Assembly (NCBI GenBank): GCA_934351925.1
Contig: CAKRJT010000009.1
Location: 41,662 to 105,661 of the forward strand
Origin: an uncultured Lachnospiraceae bacterium
GTDB lineage: Bacteria; Bacillota; Clostridia; Lachnospirales; Lachnospiraceae
Length of the DNA: 64,000 nt
Reading direction: 5' to 3'
The notes under the pieces are model-generated. The model did not search any database. It had not been told where the DNA came from and saw nothing but the letters and a program-made list of their open reading frames with translations. Below are positions 43,854-53,318 of this stretch, one piece after another. Position numbers and translations under genes: made by a program. Positions within the stretch are counted from its first letter, which is position 1, and every line of letters begins with the position of its first letter.

Positions 43854-46103
43854 TTAATTTGCTTTCTTAAAGCCCTTCTTGAGTACATACCAGAGTGCAC
43901 CTGTGATGCATACCGATGAGTAACCGCCGCAGATGATACCAACCATGAGAGGTGCTGCGAACTCACGGATTGCGCTCACTCCGAGTATGAAGAGAATGAC
44001 AACCATAACAAATGTTGTGAGTGTCGTGTAAACCGAACGTCTCATAGTCTGGGAGATACTTGTGTTTACAATCTCTGCAAGATCTGCCTTATTCATCTGT
44101 CCAAGGTTCTCTCTGATACGGTCGAAGATAACGATCGTAGCGTTGATTGAGTAACCTACGATTGTGAGCATACATGCGATGAAGGTATTGCCGAGTGTGA
44201 TTCTCGCAACTGCGTAGAAGCCTGCTACGACGAGCACATCATGTAAAAGCGCAAGCACTGCACTTCCGGCAAAACGGATATCCTTAAATCTGAACCAGAT
44301 GTAGAGAAGCATACAGATAGTCGCTATGATAACGGCAACAATCGCATCTGCCTTCATCTCGTTGCTGACAGCTCCTGAGATGTTCTCGGTAAGGATTGAG
44401 CTCTGCTCAACGCCGTACTTCGACGTAAATAACTCTTCGAGAGCCTCTCTCTGCTCTATTGTGAGGTTGTTTGTCTTAAATACTACGTCATTGCCGCCCT
44501 GTACCTTCTGCTGCTGAACGGTCGAGTCGCCGATTGCTGCCACGATATCAGGAATGATTGTGCTCTCAATCTCAGCCTGTGAATAGTCCTGGTTGAAGGT
44601 AACTGTTGTGGAAGTACCACCCTTAAAATCAAGTCCATAGTTGAACATTCCCTTGCCGCGTGCACCGTTCACAGTTACGGTAACGATACCGATGAGGATA
44701 AGCGCTGCCGAGATGCAGAAGAAGATGTTCTTCTTTCCGATAAAGTTGAATGTCTTTGTATCCTTGATAACTCCGTAGAGCTGTTCGTTCTTTGCACCGA
44801 AATCATAGAATAGCCTGAGAATCAGTCTTGTGACAACAAGTGCTGTGAACATAGATACAACAATACCTATCGCAAGCGTGTACGCAAAGCCCTTTACGGC
44901 GCCTGAACCCTTAAGACCGAGCACAAAGGCTGCGATGAGGGTCGTGATGTTTCCATCGAAAATTGCCGAGAAAGCCTTGTTAAATCCAATCTTCATGGCA
45001 GACTGTACAGTCTTGCCCGTGCCAAGCTCCTCCTTGATACGCTCGAAGATGATTACGTTGGCATCGACAGCCATACCGATTGAGAGAATAATACCTGCAA
45101 TACCCGGAAGGGTGAAGGTAAGACCTGCCACATTTATGATGATAAGTACAAGCATTGTGTAAATGCAGAGTGCGATACTTGCCGCAAGTCCCGGAATACG
45201 GTACACAATTATCATAAAGAGAATGATAATCGCAAGACCTATGGTACCTGCCAAAAGGCTCGTGCGGATAGCGTCCTGTCCAAGCTTAGCTCCTACAACC
45301 TGTGAACGAACCTCCTCAAGCTTGACAGGAAGTGCACCGATTCTGATAGTTGATGCCAGGTTGTCGGCTGTCTGATAATCCGACATCCCGTTGATAACCG
45401 CGTTTCCGTCTGTGATATGTGCGCTGACTCTCGGAACGCTGATAAATTCATTATCATAATAGATACCGATAGTGTAGCCATTCTCGTATGCAACCTGTGT
45501 TGCGTCAGCGAACGCCTTAGCCCCCTCATCATTGAGGCTGAGCTCCACAACGAACTCTCTTCCGCCCGTGCTTGTCTGCTGTGTGCCTGCCGTAGCAGTC
45601 TTAACATCGGCACCTGTAAGAAGTATGGAGCCGTCTGCCTCCAACTCCTCGATAGTCTTGTTGAGTGTATATTTGTACTCAACCGACTGGCCATCGGCCG
45701 AGAGTGAAAGCGCTCCCGTATAGTTGTCATTTCCGTCGGAACCCTTCTGTGTTATGAAGTAGAGCTCACCCGGCTTTCCCATCTGTGAAAGCACTTCATT
45801 TGCATCTGTAACACCCGGAATCTCTATCGTTATACGATTAGAACCCTCCTGATAAACCTCAGCATCAGGAGTATATCCCTCTGCTCTCTTCTGAAGAATG
45901 TATGTTGCATCCTTCAAATCCTGGCTGTCAACTTCATCACCCACAGCTTCGTAGGTTATACTGACACCACCTGCAAGGTCAAGACCAAGCTTAATTCCGG
46001 ACATGCTTCCGTCCTTTGTGCTGCCCCAGCCGAAGACTACCGTATATGCAAGAAAAGCGATTACGGCAACCCATGCAAGGGACTTTAAAATTTTCTTAAC
46101 CAT
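43854..46103 (-). CDS. secDF: Protein translocase subunits SecD and SecF, fused
   Basis: A 749-residue fusion that aids the Sec translocon using the proton or sodium gradient. The SecD half has helix 1, the P1 domain (GLDLAGGVSITYEA at 40) and helices with GMAVDANVIIFERIKEEL; the SecF half restarts near residue 470 with NYGLDFKGGTST and has GYSINATIVIFDRIREN. Both D-containing signature motifs are intact. Located just downstream of the SCIFF maturase, as is usual in Clostridia. Confidence 0.97.
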   Translation of the reverse strand: MVKKILKSLAWVAVIAFLAYTVVFGWGSTKDGSMSGIKLGLDLAGGVSITYEAVGDEVDSQDLKDATYILQKRAEGYTPDAEVYQEGSNRITIEIPGVTDANEVLSQMGKPGELYFITQKGSDGNDNYTGALSLSADGQSVEYKYTLNKTIEELEADGSILLTGADVKTATAGTQQTSTGGREFVVELSLNDEGAKAFADATQVAYENGYTIGIYYDNEFISVPRVSAHITDGNAVINGMSDYQTADNLASTIRIGALPVKLEEVRSQVVGAKLGQDAIRTSLLAGTIGLAIIILFMIIVYRIPGLAASIALCIYTMLVLIIINVAGLTFTLPGIAGIILSIGMAVDANVIIFERIKEELGTGKTVQSAMKIGFNKAFSAIFDGNITTLIAAFVLGLKGSGAVKGFAYTLAIGIVVSMFTALVVTRLILRLFYDFGAKNEQLYGVIKDTKTFNFIGKKNIFFCISAALILIGIVTVTVNGARGKGMFNYGLDFKGGTSTTVTFNQDYSQAEIESTIIPDIVAAIGDSTVQQQKVQGGNDVVFKTNNLTIEQREALEELFTSKYGVEQSSILTENISGAVSNEMKADAIVAVIIATICMLLYIWFRFKDIRFAGSAVLALLHDVLVVAGFYAVARITLGNTFIACMLTIVGYSINATIVIFDRIRENLGQMNKADLAEIVNTSISQTMRRSVYTTLTTFVMVVILFILGVSAIREFAAPLMVGIICGGYSSVCITGALWYVLKKGFKKAN

Positions 46104-46237
46104 TTTCTTTTTTTCCTTTCGCTTATGCTTATATATAGATAATTGCAGAACTCCTGCATCATAACGCCTGTGTCCGCAATCAACTAATATCTGACTTGAC
46201 GAAGCTTTTCAGGCTCCATGCCTTAACCGAACCGGAA

Positions 46238-47605
46238 TTACTCCGCATCCTCATCGGCGAGTGCCGCCTTAATCATGATAGCGCACTCAACTCTCTTTCT
46301 CTCCATCTCACAGCCAACCTCATAGCTGTCATTGATATTGCCATGGAAATTGTATGAGTTAGCGGCACAGCCACCGCTGCAGAAAAGCTTTGCAAAGCAG
46401 TCCTTGCACTTAGGCTTGGAATATACGTTGCACTGCTTAAATTCCTCACAGATATTCTTCTTCACAATGCCATCATCTACATTGCCAAGAAGGAAATCCT
46501 CATTGCCGACGAACTGGTGGCAAGGATATAAATCCCCCCAAGGTGTGACCGCAAGGTACTCCGTACCCGAACCGCAGCCTGAAAGTCTCTTGTACACACA
46601 AGGTCCTCCCGTAAGGTCTATCATAAAGTGGAAGAAATTGAAGCCTCTTCCCTCCTTCTCCCTCTTAATCATCTCTACCGCAAGCTTATCGTACTCCTCA
46701 AAAATCTGCGGAAGATCCTCAGTTCTGAGAGCGTATGCATCCTCAGGTGAAGCGACAACCGGCTCAACCGAAATCTGCTTGAAGCCCTCATCCGCAAGAC
46801 TTAAAACATCCTTTGAGAAATCAAGATTATAATGTGTGAAGGTACCTCTTACATAATAATTTGTCTGATTACGGCTCTCGGCAACCTTCTTGAACTTAGG
46901 CATGATAAGGTCATAGCTTCCCTTGCCGTTGCGGAAAGGTCTCATCCTGTCGTGAACCTCCTTACGTCCGTCGGTGCTGAGAACTATATTCCCCATCTCC
47001 TTATTGACAAAATCAAGAATCTCGTCATTTAAGAGAACTCCGTTGGTTGTGAGTGTAAATCTGAACTTCTTATTATTAGCCTCCTCTATCGAGCGGCCGT
47101 ATTCAACAAGCTGCTTTACAACCTCCCAGTTCATAAGAGGCTCCCCGCCAAAGAAATCAACCTCAAGATTCCTTCTGCTGCCTGAATTGGCTACAAGGAA
47201 ATCAAGGGCTTTCTTTCCCACCTCAAAGCTCATAAGAGCTCTTCTTCCGTGATACTCGCCTTCCTCGGCAAAGCAGTACTGACATGCTAAGTTACAGTCA
47301 TGTGCAATATGTAAACATAGTGCTTTTACAACCGGCTGACGGTTCTTAAAGCTGTCTATGTAATTCTCATAAATATCCTCAGTAAAGAGAGAACCTGCTT
47401 CCTTAAGCTCAGTTATCTCCTCGTAAGCTTCCTTAATATCCTCTTCCTTATATCTGCCACTCAATTCGGCAGTAATCTTCTCTAAACCTGAACCCTCGTA
47501 CATAGGTATCATATCATAGACTATCTCATCAACCACATGCACGGAGCCGCTGTTGACATCAAGTACGATATTGTATCCGTTATTTTTATACTGATGTACC
47601 ATCAT
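46238..47605 (-). CDS. SCIFF radical SAM maturase
   Basis: A 455-residue radical SAM/SPASM enzyme (CteB type). An N-terminal RiPP-recognition-like domain is followed by CNLACQYC (Cys104, 108, 111) and a SPASM region rich in Cys (GCGSGTEYLAVTPWGDLYPC, KCKDCFAKLFCSGGC). It installs thioether bonds on the SCIFF peptide encoded just upstream (145 bases away) on the same strand. A hairpin lies in between. Partner and reaction come from family knowledge plus the adjacent precursor. Confidence 0.95.
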   Translation of the reverse strand: MMVHQYKNNGYNIVLDVNSGSVHVVDEIVYDMIPMYEGSGLEKITAELSGRYKEEDIKEAYEEITELKEAGSLFTEDIYENYIDSFKNRQPVVKALCLHIAHDCNLACQYCFAEEGEYHGRRALMSFEVGKKALDFLVANSGSRRNLEVDFFGGEPLMNWEVVKQLVEYGRSIEEANNKKFRFTLTTNGVLLNDEILDFVNKEMGNIVLSTDGRKEVHDRMRPFRNGKGSYDLIMPKFKKVAESRNQTNYYVRGTFTHYNLDFSKDVLSLADEGFKQISVEPVVASPEDAYALRTEDLPQIFEEYDKLAVEMIKREKEGRGFNFFHFMIDLTGGPCVYKRLSGCGSGTEYLAVTPWGDLYPCHQFVGNEDFLLGNVDDGIVKKNICEEFKQCNVYSKPKCKDCFAKLFCSGGCAANSYNFHGNINDSYEVGCEMERKRVECAIMIKAALADEDAE

Positions 47606-47655
47606 AATTCCTTCCTAAAATAAACAATAAACTAAAATCCACCATAACCGCAATA

Positions 47656-47690
47656 GACCGGATAGCCGTCCTCAGACAGCCGTCCGGTTT
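47656..47690 (-). promoter_or_regulatory. Hairpin between SCIFF precursor and maturase genes
   Basis: On the minus strand AAACCGGACGGCTGTC-TGAG-GACGGCTATCCGGTC. There is no T-run, so it looks like an RNA-stabilising or partial-stop hairpin that could favour precursor over maturase mRNA. Confidence 0.5.
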
Positions 47691-47749
47691 ATTAAAATCA
47701 GTAATACATTGTCAGCGCAATCAATTACGCTATGTACATGTATGCCTGA

Positions 47750-47890
47750 TTACTTATTCTCACAGCTCTGGTTTCCAACTGTGCAGGATGTCTTACATGC
47801 AGACTGGCATGATGTCTGGCACTCGCCGCAGCCGCCCTTCTTCATGGACTCCTTAAGATTTCTTGTGTTGATTGTCTTAACGTGCTTCAT
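47750..47890 (-). CDS. scfA: SCIFF ranthipeptide precursor (six cysteines in 46 residues)
   Basis: A 46-residue peptide beginning MKHVKTINTRNLKESMKKGG, with cysteines at 21, 24, 28, 32, 36 and 43 and Thr/Ser between them as thioether acceptors. It is the hallmark RiPP precursor of Clostridia. AGGAGG lies nine bases before the ATG. The maturase follows on the same strand. The product's role is unknown in the family. Confidence 0.96.
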   Translation of the reverse strand: MKHVKTINTRNLKESMKKGGCGECQTSCQSACKTSCTVGNQSCENK

Positions 47891-47978
47891 CAAAAAACAC
47901 CTCCTTATAAAATAGCTCCATAGATTATATCATATAGTTTGAAAATTTTAAAGCTTTTTTTGTAATTGCCAATTAATA

Positions 47979-49004
47979 CTATCTGTAATAGCTGCCCCAG
48001 TTGTCAATGATATCCTTAGCCTCGGCAAGACCAAGACCTGTAATGTCCCTGAGCTCCTTTATTGCCGTAACCGAATCTCCTGCGGCAACATATCCGTTTA
48101 TTCTGTTCATATCCGCCTTCGGAAGCTTAGTTCCTCCTATGACTGTGTACTCTGTTCCGTTGCTGTAGGAAGCGGTATCAGTGTAAGTTCCCTGCATTAC
48201 ATTCTGTGCGCCCGATGCATTTGCATTGTCGCTCTGAGTGCTGCCCGTGTATGTGTCGTTTCCTGCCGTTGCACCATTCTGTGCTGCTGCAAATCCGTTG
48301 TTGTAAGCAGCCTGCTCCGCCGCTTCCTTCTTCTTATTGTTAGATTTTCTCACGAAATGTATAACGATAATAAGGATACCAAGTGCTATAATCCCCATTG
48401 AGACATATACCATAATGCTTGTTGACCTGAGATCCTTAAGCTCAAGGCAGATTGGAACTAAATACTCCTCAATCTCGTCCCTGTCCGTTGTATCGAACCA
48501 CTCTGCCTCCTCGAACCACTCAACAAAGTACTCATACGCCTGTCCATCTAACTTCTGGATATTTCCTTCAGCGGCAAATTCATTGTCCGTAAAGTAGTCG
48601 GCTTCATCTGTCAGATAGTCCCATGTGTCGTCAACTATCTTATCGAATGCTTTCCTGTCACTTGAGCTTACCTTGACAGCCATATAGCGTGTCTCATCGC
48701 CATCAAAAACAGGGATGATATAGTAATAATGATAGGTTTTTCCTGTTACATTTCCTGTCTTTGAATTCTTTGTGGTCGTCTCAAGGGTTCCAAAATTGTC
48801 AAGCGCTGCATATATATCCGTTCTGATACCATCGCCTATCTTAATATCACTTGCATTGACATTCTCATCATAGATATCGTATGCACCTGTGAAAGCTGAT
48901 TTAATATTCTCCTTGTTCGAAAAGAGGAACATTCCCCCGAACATAATCAGCGCTACCGCAACCGAAAACCAACCGCCCTTGTTTGTTCTTACTGTCTTTT
49001 TCAT
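47979..49004 (-). CDS. Membrane protein with C-terminal ribosomal L7/L12-like domain
   Basis: A 341-residue protein with an N-terminal membrane helix (WFSVAVALIMFGGMFLFS), an extracytoplasmic domain of about 150 residues, a second helix (SIMVYVSMGIIALGILIIVI), a Gly/Ala/Asn/Thr-rich linker, and a final 45 residues resembling the L7/L12 C-terminal domain (YVAAGDSVTAIKELRDITGL, GLAEAKDIID). The outer domain is not recognised. It lies between tldE and the SCIFF gene on the same strand. Proteins with this tail are common in Firmicutes without known function. Confidence 0.7.
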   Translation of the reverse strand: MKKTVRTNKGGWFSVAVALIMFGGMFLFSNKENIKSAFTGAYDIYDENVNASDIKIGDGIRTDIYAALDNFGTLETTTKNSKTGNVTGKTYHYYYIIPVFDGDETRYMAVKVSSSDRKAFDKIVDDTWDYLTDEADYFTDNEFAAEGNIQKLDGQAYEYFVEWFEEAEWFDTTDRDEIEEYLVPICLELKDLRSTSIMVYVSMGIIALGILIIVIHFVRKSNNKKKEAAEQAAYNNGFAAAQNGATAGNDTYTGSTQSDNANASGAQNVMQGTYTDTASYSNGTEYTVIGGTKLPKADMNRINGYVAAGDSVTAIKELRDITGLGLAEAKDIIDNWGSYYR

Positions 49005-49071
49005 CTTTCTTTTCTCCTACCTTAATTATTTTTGATATATATTTCCTGAAAAATAATACATCCAATATTTT

Positions 49072-50343
49072 TTACATCGTTCCCGAAACCGGAACATTTT
49101 TAAGCAGTACTGCATAAGGACCTGAGTACGAGCTACTCTCATAGCGCTCCCTTGAAAATACAAGATCGCTCTGAGCATCTATAAGGCTTCCGTTTACGGA
49201 GCCTCCCGTAAGCAGTTTTACCTCACCGCCGTCATAAAGGTATGCAAGCCTTATCTCCCCTGCGAAATGTCCGGTCATCGCATTCATATTGAAATCGGAA
49301 AAGCTTACTACATGAAGCACACGTCCCTTTTTCATATCAGCAATGCTCTCTGAACCGTTATCAACCAGCAGCTTATTATACTCGCCTGTAGGCTGTACCT
49401 TCAGATACTGTGACATCCTTAATCCTCCATGGATATTCTTTAATACTCCATCCTTTATAAGCTCACAGTCATGCATCTTAATTCCATCATTGCTATAAGG
49501 CACCGATGAATGAAGAGTGATATTAAGTCTTTCCCCGGCTGCGTTCTCTCCCTGAACCTGCATACCCACTTCATAGGTTGAGTACTTAGAATATATATTC
49601 GCCACATTCGCTCTCGTCGAATAGAAGGATAACACCTCACTCACGCTGTCCTCAGATAGGAGGACATTGTATCTTCCTGCCTCTGGCGCTCTGTCAGCGC
49701 GCGCCCTGTCCACAACTGTGTCAAGCTTATCTGCCACAAGCTTTTTAAGGCTGTCCGTGTCAAGCTCATCATAGGAAAAATCCTGATAAAGTTCAACATC
49801 CACAGGCTCAAGGCACTGTACAACGAACTCACCCTTGACAGAATAGTTCTCATATCCACAGTCAACACCCTCACTGTTAATTATTCTGACTGTCTTTTTC
49901 TCAACAAAAAGCTCCGCCGAATTGATAAAGCTCTTATCCCCTGTGTCAGCGGCGAACAATGCCTCTGCCATGCTGTGTGCAGCATTCTCAAGTGACACCT
50001 GTGCAAGGCTTCCTTCCGCCTTTACCATAGGCTCACCACTCCCTGAAACAAGTGTGTAATAAGGGTTCATTGCATACCCTGCCGCATAGTAGGCATCCTT
50101 TAAAGTCCTTCTTATCTCATCCTCTTCCATGCCCTGATGAATCATGCAGGCTGCACAGCCGCGCATTTTCTTATCTTCGTCATCATGGTATACAGTCACA
50201 TTCCACTCATCAAGAGCCTCTGTTCTGGTCATATCAAGCGTTTTCTTTATAAAGAACATTTCCTTGCAGTTTTTCTCACACTCTGTAATCAGATAGCTGT
50301 CAATACCAAGACTCCTAAGCGAACCGATAATTATATCTCTCAT
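49072..50343 (-). CDS. TldE/PmbA family metalloprotease subunit
   Basis: A 423-residue PmbA/TldE protein, the non-catalytic partner of TldD, which together cut unfolded peptides and, in some systems, RiPP leader peptides. It lacks the HExxxH motif and has the family C-terminus (KGRVLHVVSFSDFNMNAMTG, HFAGEIRLAYLYDGGE). Its ATG follows a diverged family A repeat that provides GGGAGATAAAAA. It follows tldD by 115 bases on the same strand. Confidence 0.9.
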   Translation of the reverse strand: MRDIIIGSLRSLGIDSYLITECEKNCKEMFFIKKTLDMTRTEALDEWNVTVYHDDEDKKMRGCAACMIHQGMEEDEIRRTLKDAYYAAGYAMNPYYTLVSGSGEPMVKAEGSLAQVSLENAAHSMAEALFAADTGDKSFINSAELFVEKKTVRIINSEGVDCGYENYSVKGEFVVQCLEPVDVELYQDFSYDELDTDSLKKLVADKLDTVVDRARADRAPEAGRYNVLLSEDSVSEVLSFYSTRANVANIYSKYSTYEVGMQVQGENAAGERLNITLHSSVPYSNDGIKMHDCELIKDGVLKNIHGGLRMSQYLKVQPTGEYNKLLVDNGSESIADMKKGRVLHVVSFSDFNMNAMTGHFAGEIRLAYLYDGGEVKLLTGGSVNGSLIDAQSDLVFSRERYESSSYSGPYAVLLKNVPVSGTM

Positions 50344-50348
50344 TTTTT

Positions 50349-50432
50349 ATCTCCCTGCATACTGCAGGCATTGCCTGCAATACTGTCTCCAATAAATAGT
50401 CTGATAATTTTACTTTCAAGCTTAATCTCCAT
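50349..50432 (-). repeat. Family A hairpin repeat, diverged copy before tldE
   Basis: On the minus strand GGAGATTAAG, a degraded first hairpin (CTTGAAAGT), then TATTGCAGGCA-AT-GCCTGCAGTA and GGGAGATAAAAA before the ATG. Relative to the other copies an A-T pair in the second stem has become G-C (AAGC/GCTT to AGGC/GCCT). Confidence 0.8.
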
Positions 50433-50458
50433 TCCTTACATAACCAAGCTATGCCGCA

Positions 50459-51898
50459 TTATCCAAGTCTGATTTTCGCTTTAATATACGGACCTCCGTC
50501 TGAAACCTTGACAAACTCCTTGTAGCCCTTGCCGCAGAAGCCGCTTCCTCTCAATTCAAAGTCATCAGAAACCATGGAAATCGACTTTAATAAGTCCGGT
50601 ACATATCCCGTCAGAACCACCGGTGAGAACACCCTGCCTGTAAGCCTTCCGTCCTTAATCTCACGCGCCATGTTTACAAGACACTGTATTCCCCAGTTCT
50701 TAGGGTCCTCCATTCCGCTCGTCGCATTCTCAAGGAGGAAGCCGTAAGGTATGGAGGCAATCATGTCCTCAAGCTTATCCTTGCCCGCCTCAAAGTAGGT
50801 GTTGGTCATTCTTGTATATGCTTTTCTTCTGTAGCTCTCTCTTCTTGAATTTCCGGTAGGCTCCGTCTTAAGCCTCATAGCCGCCATCGTGTCTGATATT
50901 CCCTGCCTTAACACACCGTTCTCTATAACAAGTGTGTCCTTAGCCTCCACCCCGTCATCGTCAAAGAAATAGCTTGCGACCTCGTCACCGACTGCCGCAC
51001 CATCGTGCATATTGACAAGAGGCGAAGCAACATACTCGCCGACATAGTTCTTTGCAAGCGCCCTGTCCTTTGCAAACATGTCCATCTCGACTCCATGGCC
51101 GAAGGCTTCATGCACTATCATTCCTGTAACCTCAGGTGTACATATACAATCATACTCTCCCGGAACCATAGGCTCGCTGTCAAGAAGTGCAACCGTCATT
51201 TCCACTGAATGTGGTATGTCCGCCTCAATGCTTTCTAAAATTTCAGAGCCTCCCAGATTCGATGCACTGCTAAAATAGCTCTTTACCTCATTGCCCTTTC
51301 TCGCTAAGAATGACATCGCACAGTCCGTCCACAGTACATTCTGCTCCATATCTTTATTTTCTGAAAGGAAGAGCTTCGAATACTTCTGACAGCTCATCCT
51401 CGCCGCACAGTCAAGCATTCTCTCATCCGCTTCAAGACCCTTCTTTCGCAAAGCCGTGAGCTTGTCTATAATATTCTGCGCCCCTGTCTCAAAAGGATTT
51501 ATCTCATACTCTGTACTCTTTGAAAAATTAAGCGGCTTATCCTCAAGCATGCTTAGCTTAATCCTTTCAAGCTTATCCGGAACCGCCTTTTTAAGAGCCT
51601 CTATCTGCCCAATAATCTGCTGTGCCTGCTCTGTCACATCTCTCTCAAGCTTATTAAATGAATACTCCGCATACTCTCCTTCATTATACACCTTGATAAC
51701 GAAGCCTCTGTTGCACAACATTCCAAAATCTCCGATATTGATGCCCGATGCCGCAACTGAGTATATCTTAGCCTCCGAATCAACTGCAAGTATCGATGCG
51801 TATTCATATTTCCCGAGCAATATTCCAAGCAGCTGCTTAAGTGCCGGCTTGGCTTCACGCAAAAATCTGCTGCCCTCAACCTTTTTCTTTTCCGCCAT
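50459..51898 (-). CDS. tldD: TldD family metalloprotease
   Basis: A 479-residue zinc protease subunit with the catalytic motif HEAFGHGVEMD (HExxxH) near residue 263 and the distal FELRGSGFCGKGYKEF region. It partners the TldE protein encoded next. TldD/TldE complexes digest unfolded peptides and process some RiPPs; whether this pair acts on the nearby SCIFF peptide is open. A terminator upstream separates it from the ABC genes. Confidence 0.95.
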   Translation of the reverse strand: MAEKKKVEGSRFLREAKPALKQLLGILLGKYEYASILAVDSEAKIYSVAASGINIGDFGMLCNRGFVIKVYNEGEYAEYSFNKLERDVTEQAQQIIGQIEALKKAVPDKLERIKLSMLEDKPLNFSKSTEYEINPFETGAQNIIDKLTALRKKGLEADERMLDCAARMSCQKYSKLFLSENKDMEQNVLWTDCAMSFLARKGNEVKSYFSSASNLGGSEILESIEADIPHSVEMTVALLDSEPMVPGEYDCICTPEVTGMIVHEAFGHGVEMDMFAKDRALAKNYVGEYVASPLVNMHDGAAVGDEVASYFFDDDGVEAKDTLVIENGVLRQGISDTMAAMRLKTEPTGNSRRESYRRKAYTRMTNTYFEAGKDKLEDMIASIPYGFLLENATSGMEDPKNWGIQCLVNMAREIKDGRLTGRVFSPVVLTGYVPDLLKSISMVSDDFELRGSGFCGKGYKEFVKVSDGGPYIKAKIRLG

Positions 51899-51944
51899 CT
51901 GATTATATCCCTTTCAAACCTTCTAAAATAATTTAAACTCAACA

Positions 51945-51979
51945 TAAAATGGCAGTGCGGCAAAATGCCGTACCGCCAT
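51945..51979 (-). terminator. Terminator of the natAB operon
   Basis: On the minus strand ATGGCGGTACGGCATTTTGCC pairs on itself (ATGGCGGTACGGC / GCCGCACTGCCAT) and is followed by TTTTATG, 125 bases after the permease stop. Confidence 0.7.
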
Positions 51980-52103
51980 CTGATATATTACTTTAATTTA
52001 ATGAATTTGTCTACATGCCTTATTTCCTATTATGATATCAAGGGCAAAAGTCCAAAAAGCCGTTCACGCCTGCACAATTAGACTTTTTAACCTGAATTAA
52101 CGG

Positions 52104-53318
52104 TTAAGCATTAAACATAACCTTCTCACTGTTAAATGCCTTTGTCATCACAGCAACCATGATAACCGCATATAAGTATGTGCTTATCGTTGTTCCAAGG
52201 AAATTAGTCATCGTTATCTCTCTTGTGAGAATGTCCTTAAATGCCATTGAACTGCCATATACAGGGATAAGATACTTATAAAATACTCCGTCTGCTGATG
52301 TGTACATTGTAATCATTCCTGCCACAAGGACAAGAATATATACCGGAGATATATACGATGAAGCTTCCTTCACATTCTTGGCAAACACAGCTACCATACA
52401 GATGATTGATACATATAACAGCACAACTCCAATCATGAGTATTACCATCTGGGCTATCTGCCCTCCTGTAAAGTTAACCGACATGCCATCTAATGCATCT
52501 GCACCACCGACGTTCTTAATCATCATAGGCAGGGCAATTACCATGGAAATAATATATACCGCTGCCGACATAACCGCAAGAATTGACAGGGAGAATACTT
52601 TTCCTAGTACAATCTGTTCACGCTTTACAGGTGAAAGAAGCATGGTAGCAAGTGTTCCCCTTTCTTTCTCTCCGGCTATCATATCAACGCCAAGCCCCAT
52701 AGCTCCCGCAAAAATAAGCATTGTGATAAAATAAGGAAGCATTGTTCCAAGCATCTTTCCCGCAGCCTTATCTTCGTCCTGAACTGTATTATCGTTAACA
52801 TTGAACATTTCAACAGCCGCATAGTTCCCGAATCTGTTTCCGAGAAGCATCTGCTTGTATGCATCAAGATATGCCGCATAGATACTTCTAGCCTCTGATG
52901 AATAATCCTCGGATGGGTTATAGTACAGCTCAACCTCAGGCGTCTTTATGTTGTCCAGCTTATCCATTCCGGTCATTACCTGCTCCTCAAAATCATCCGA
53001 AAACATCATAACAAGATCAACCGACTTATCATATAGCCCTGCCTTTGCTTTCTCGAAGCCTTCCGTACCGCTTATCACAGTATAGCCCTCAATACCTGCC
53101 GCCCCTGCGAATGTCTCAAAGCTTGCCGGCTCATTCATAATATAGACAACCGGAGCATGTGACTCGACATCGTCTATCTGACCCTTTACCAACAGCCCTA
53201 TAAGTGAAAATAACCCTACTACAAGTATAACCGGCAGGACAAAAAGCGACATGATCATCTTCTTATCCTTAAAAACTCTTCTCAATTCCTTAGATACAAT
53301 AGCCTTGATACCGTACAT
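52104..53318 (-). CDS. ABC-2 type permease, NatB-like
   Basis: A 404-residue permease with an N-terminal helix (SLFVLPVILVVGLFSLIGLL), a large outer loop of about 150 residues, then five to six helices; GVDMIAGEKERGTLATMLLSPVKR is the coupling motif of the NatB/YhaP type. Together with the ATPase gene next to it, it forms a Na+ or peptide/antibiotic exporter. Immediately follows the ATPase gene with no gap. Confidence 0.88.
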   Translation of the reverse strand: MYGIKAIVSKELRRVFKDKKMIMSLFVLPVILVVGLFSLIGLLVKGQIDDVESHAPVVYIMNEPASFETFAGAAGIEGYTVISGTEGFEKAKAGLYDKSVDLVMMFSDDFEEQVMTGMDKLDNIKTPEVELYYNPSEDYSSEARSIYAAYLDAYKQMLLGNRFGNYAAVEMFNVNDNTVQDEDKAAGKMLGTMLPYFITMLIFAGAMGLGVDMIAGEKERGTLATMLLSPVKREQIVLGKVFSLSILAVMSAAVYIISMVIALPMMIKNVGGADALDGMSVNFTGGQIAQMVILMIGVVLLYVSIICMVAVFAKNVKEASSYISPVYILVLVAGMITMYTSADGVFYKYLIPVYGSSMAFKDILTREITMTNFLGTTISTYLYAVIMVAVMTKAFNSEKVMFNA

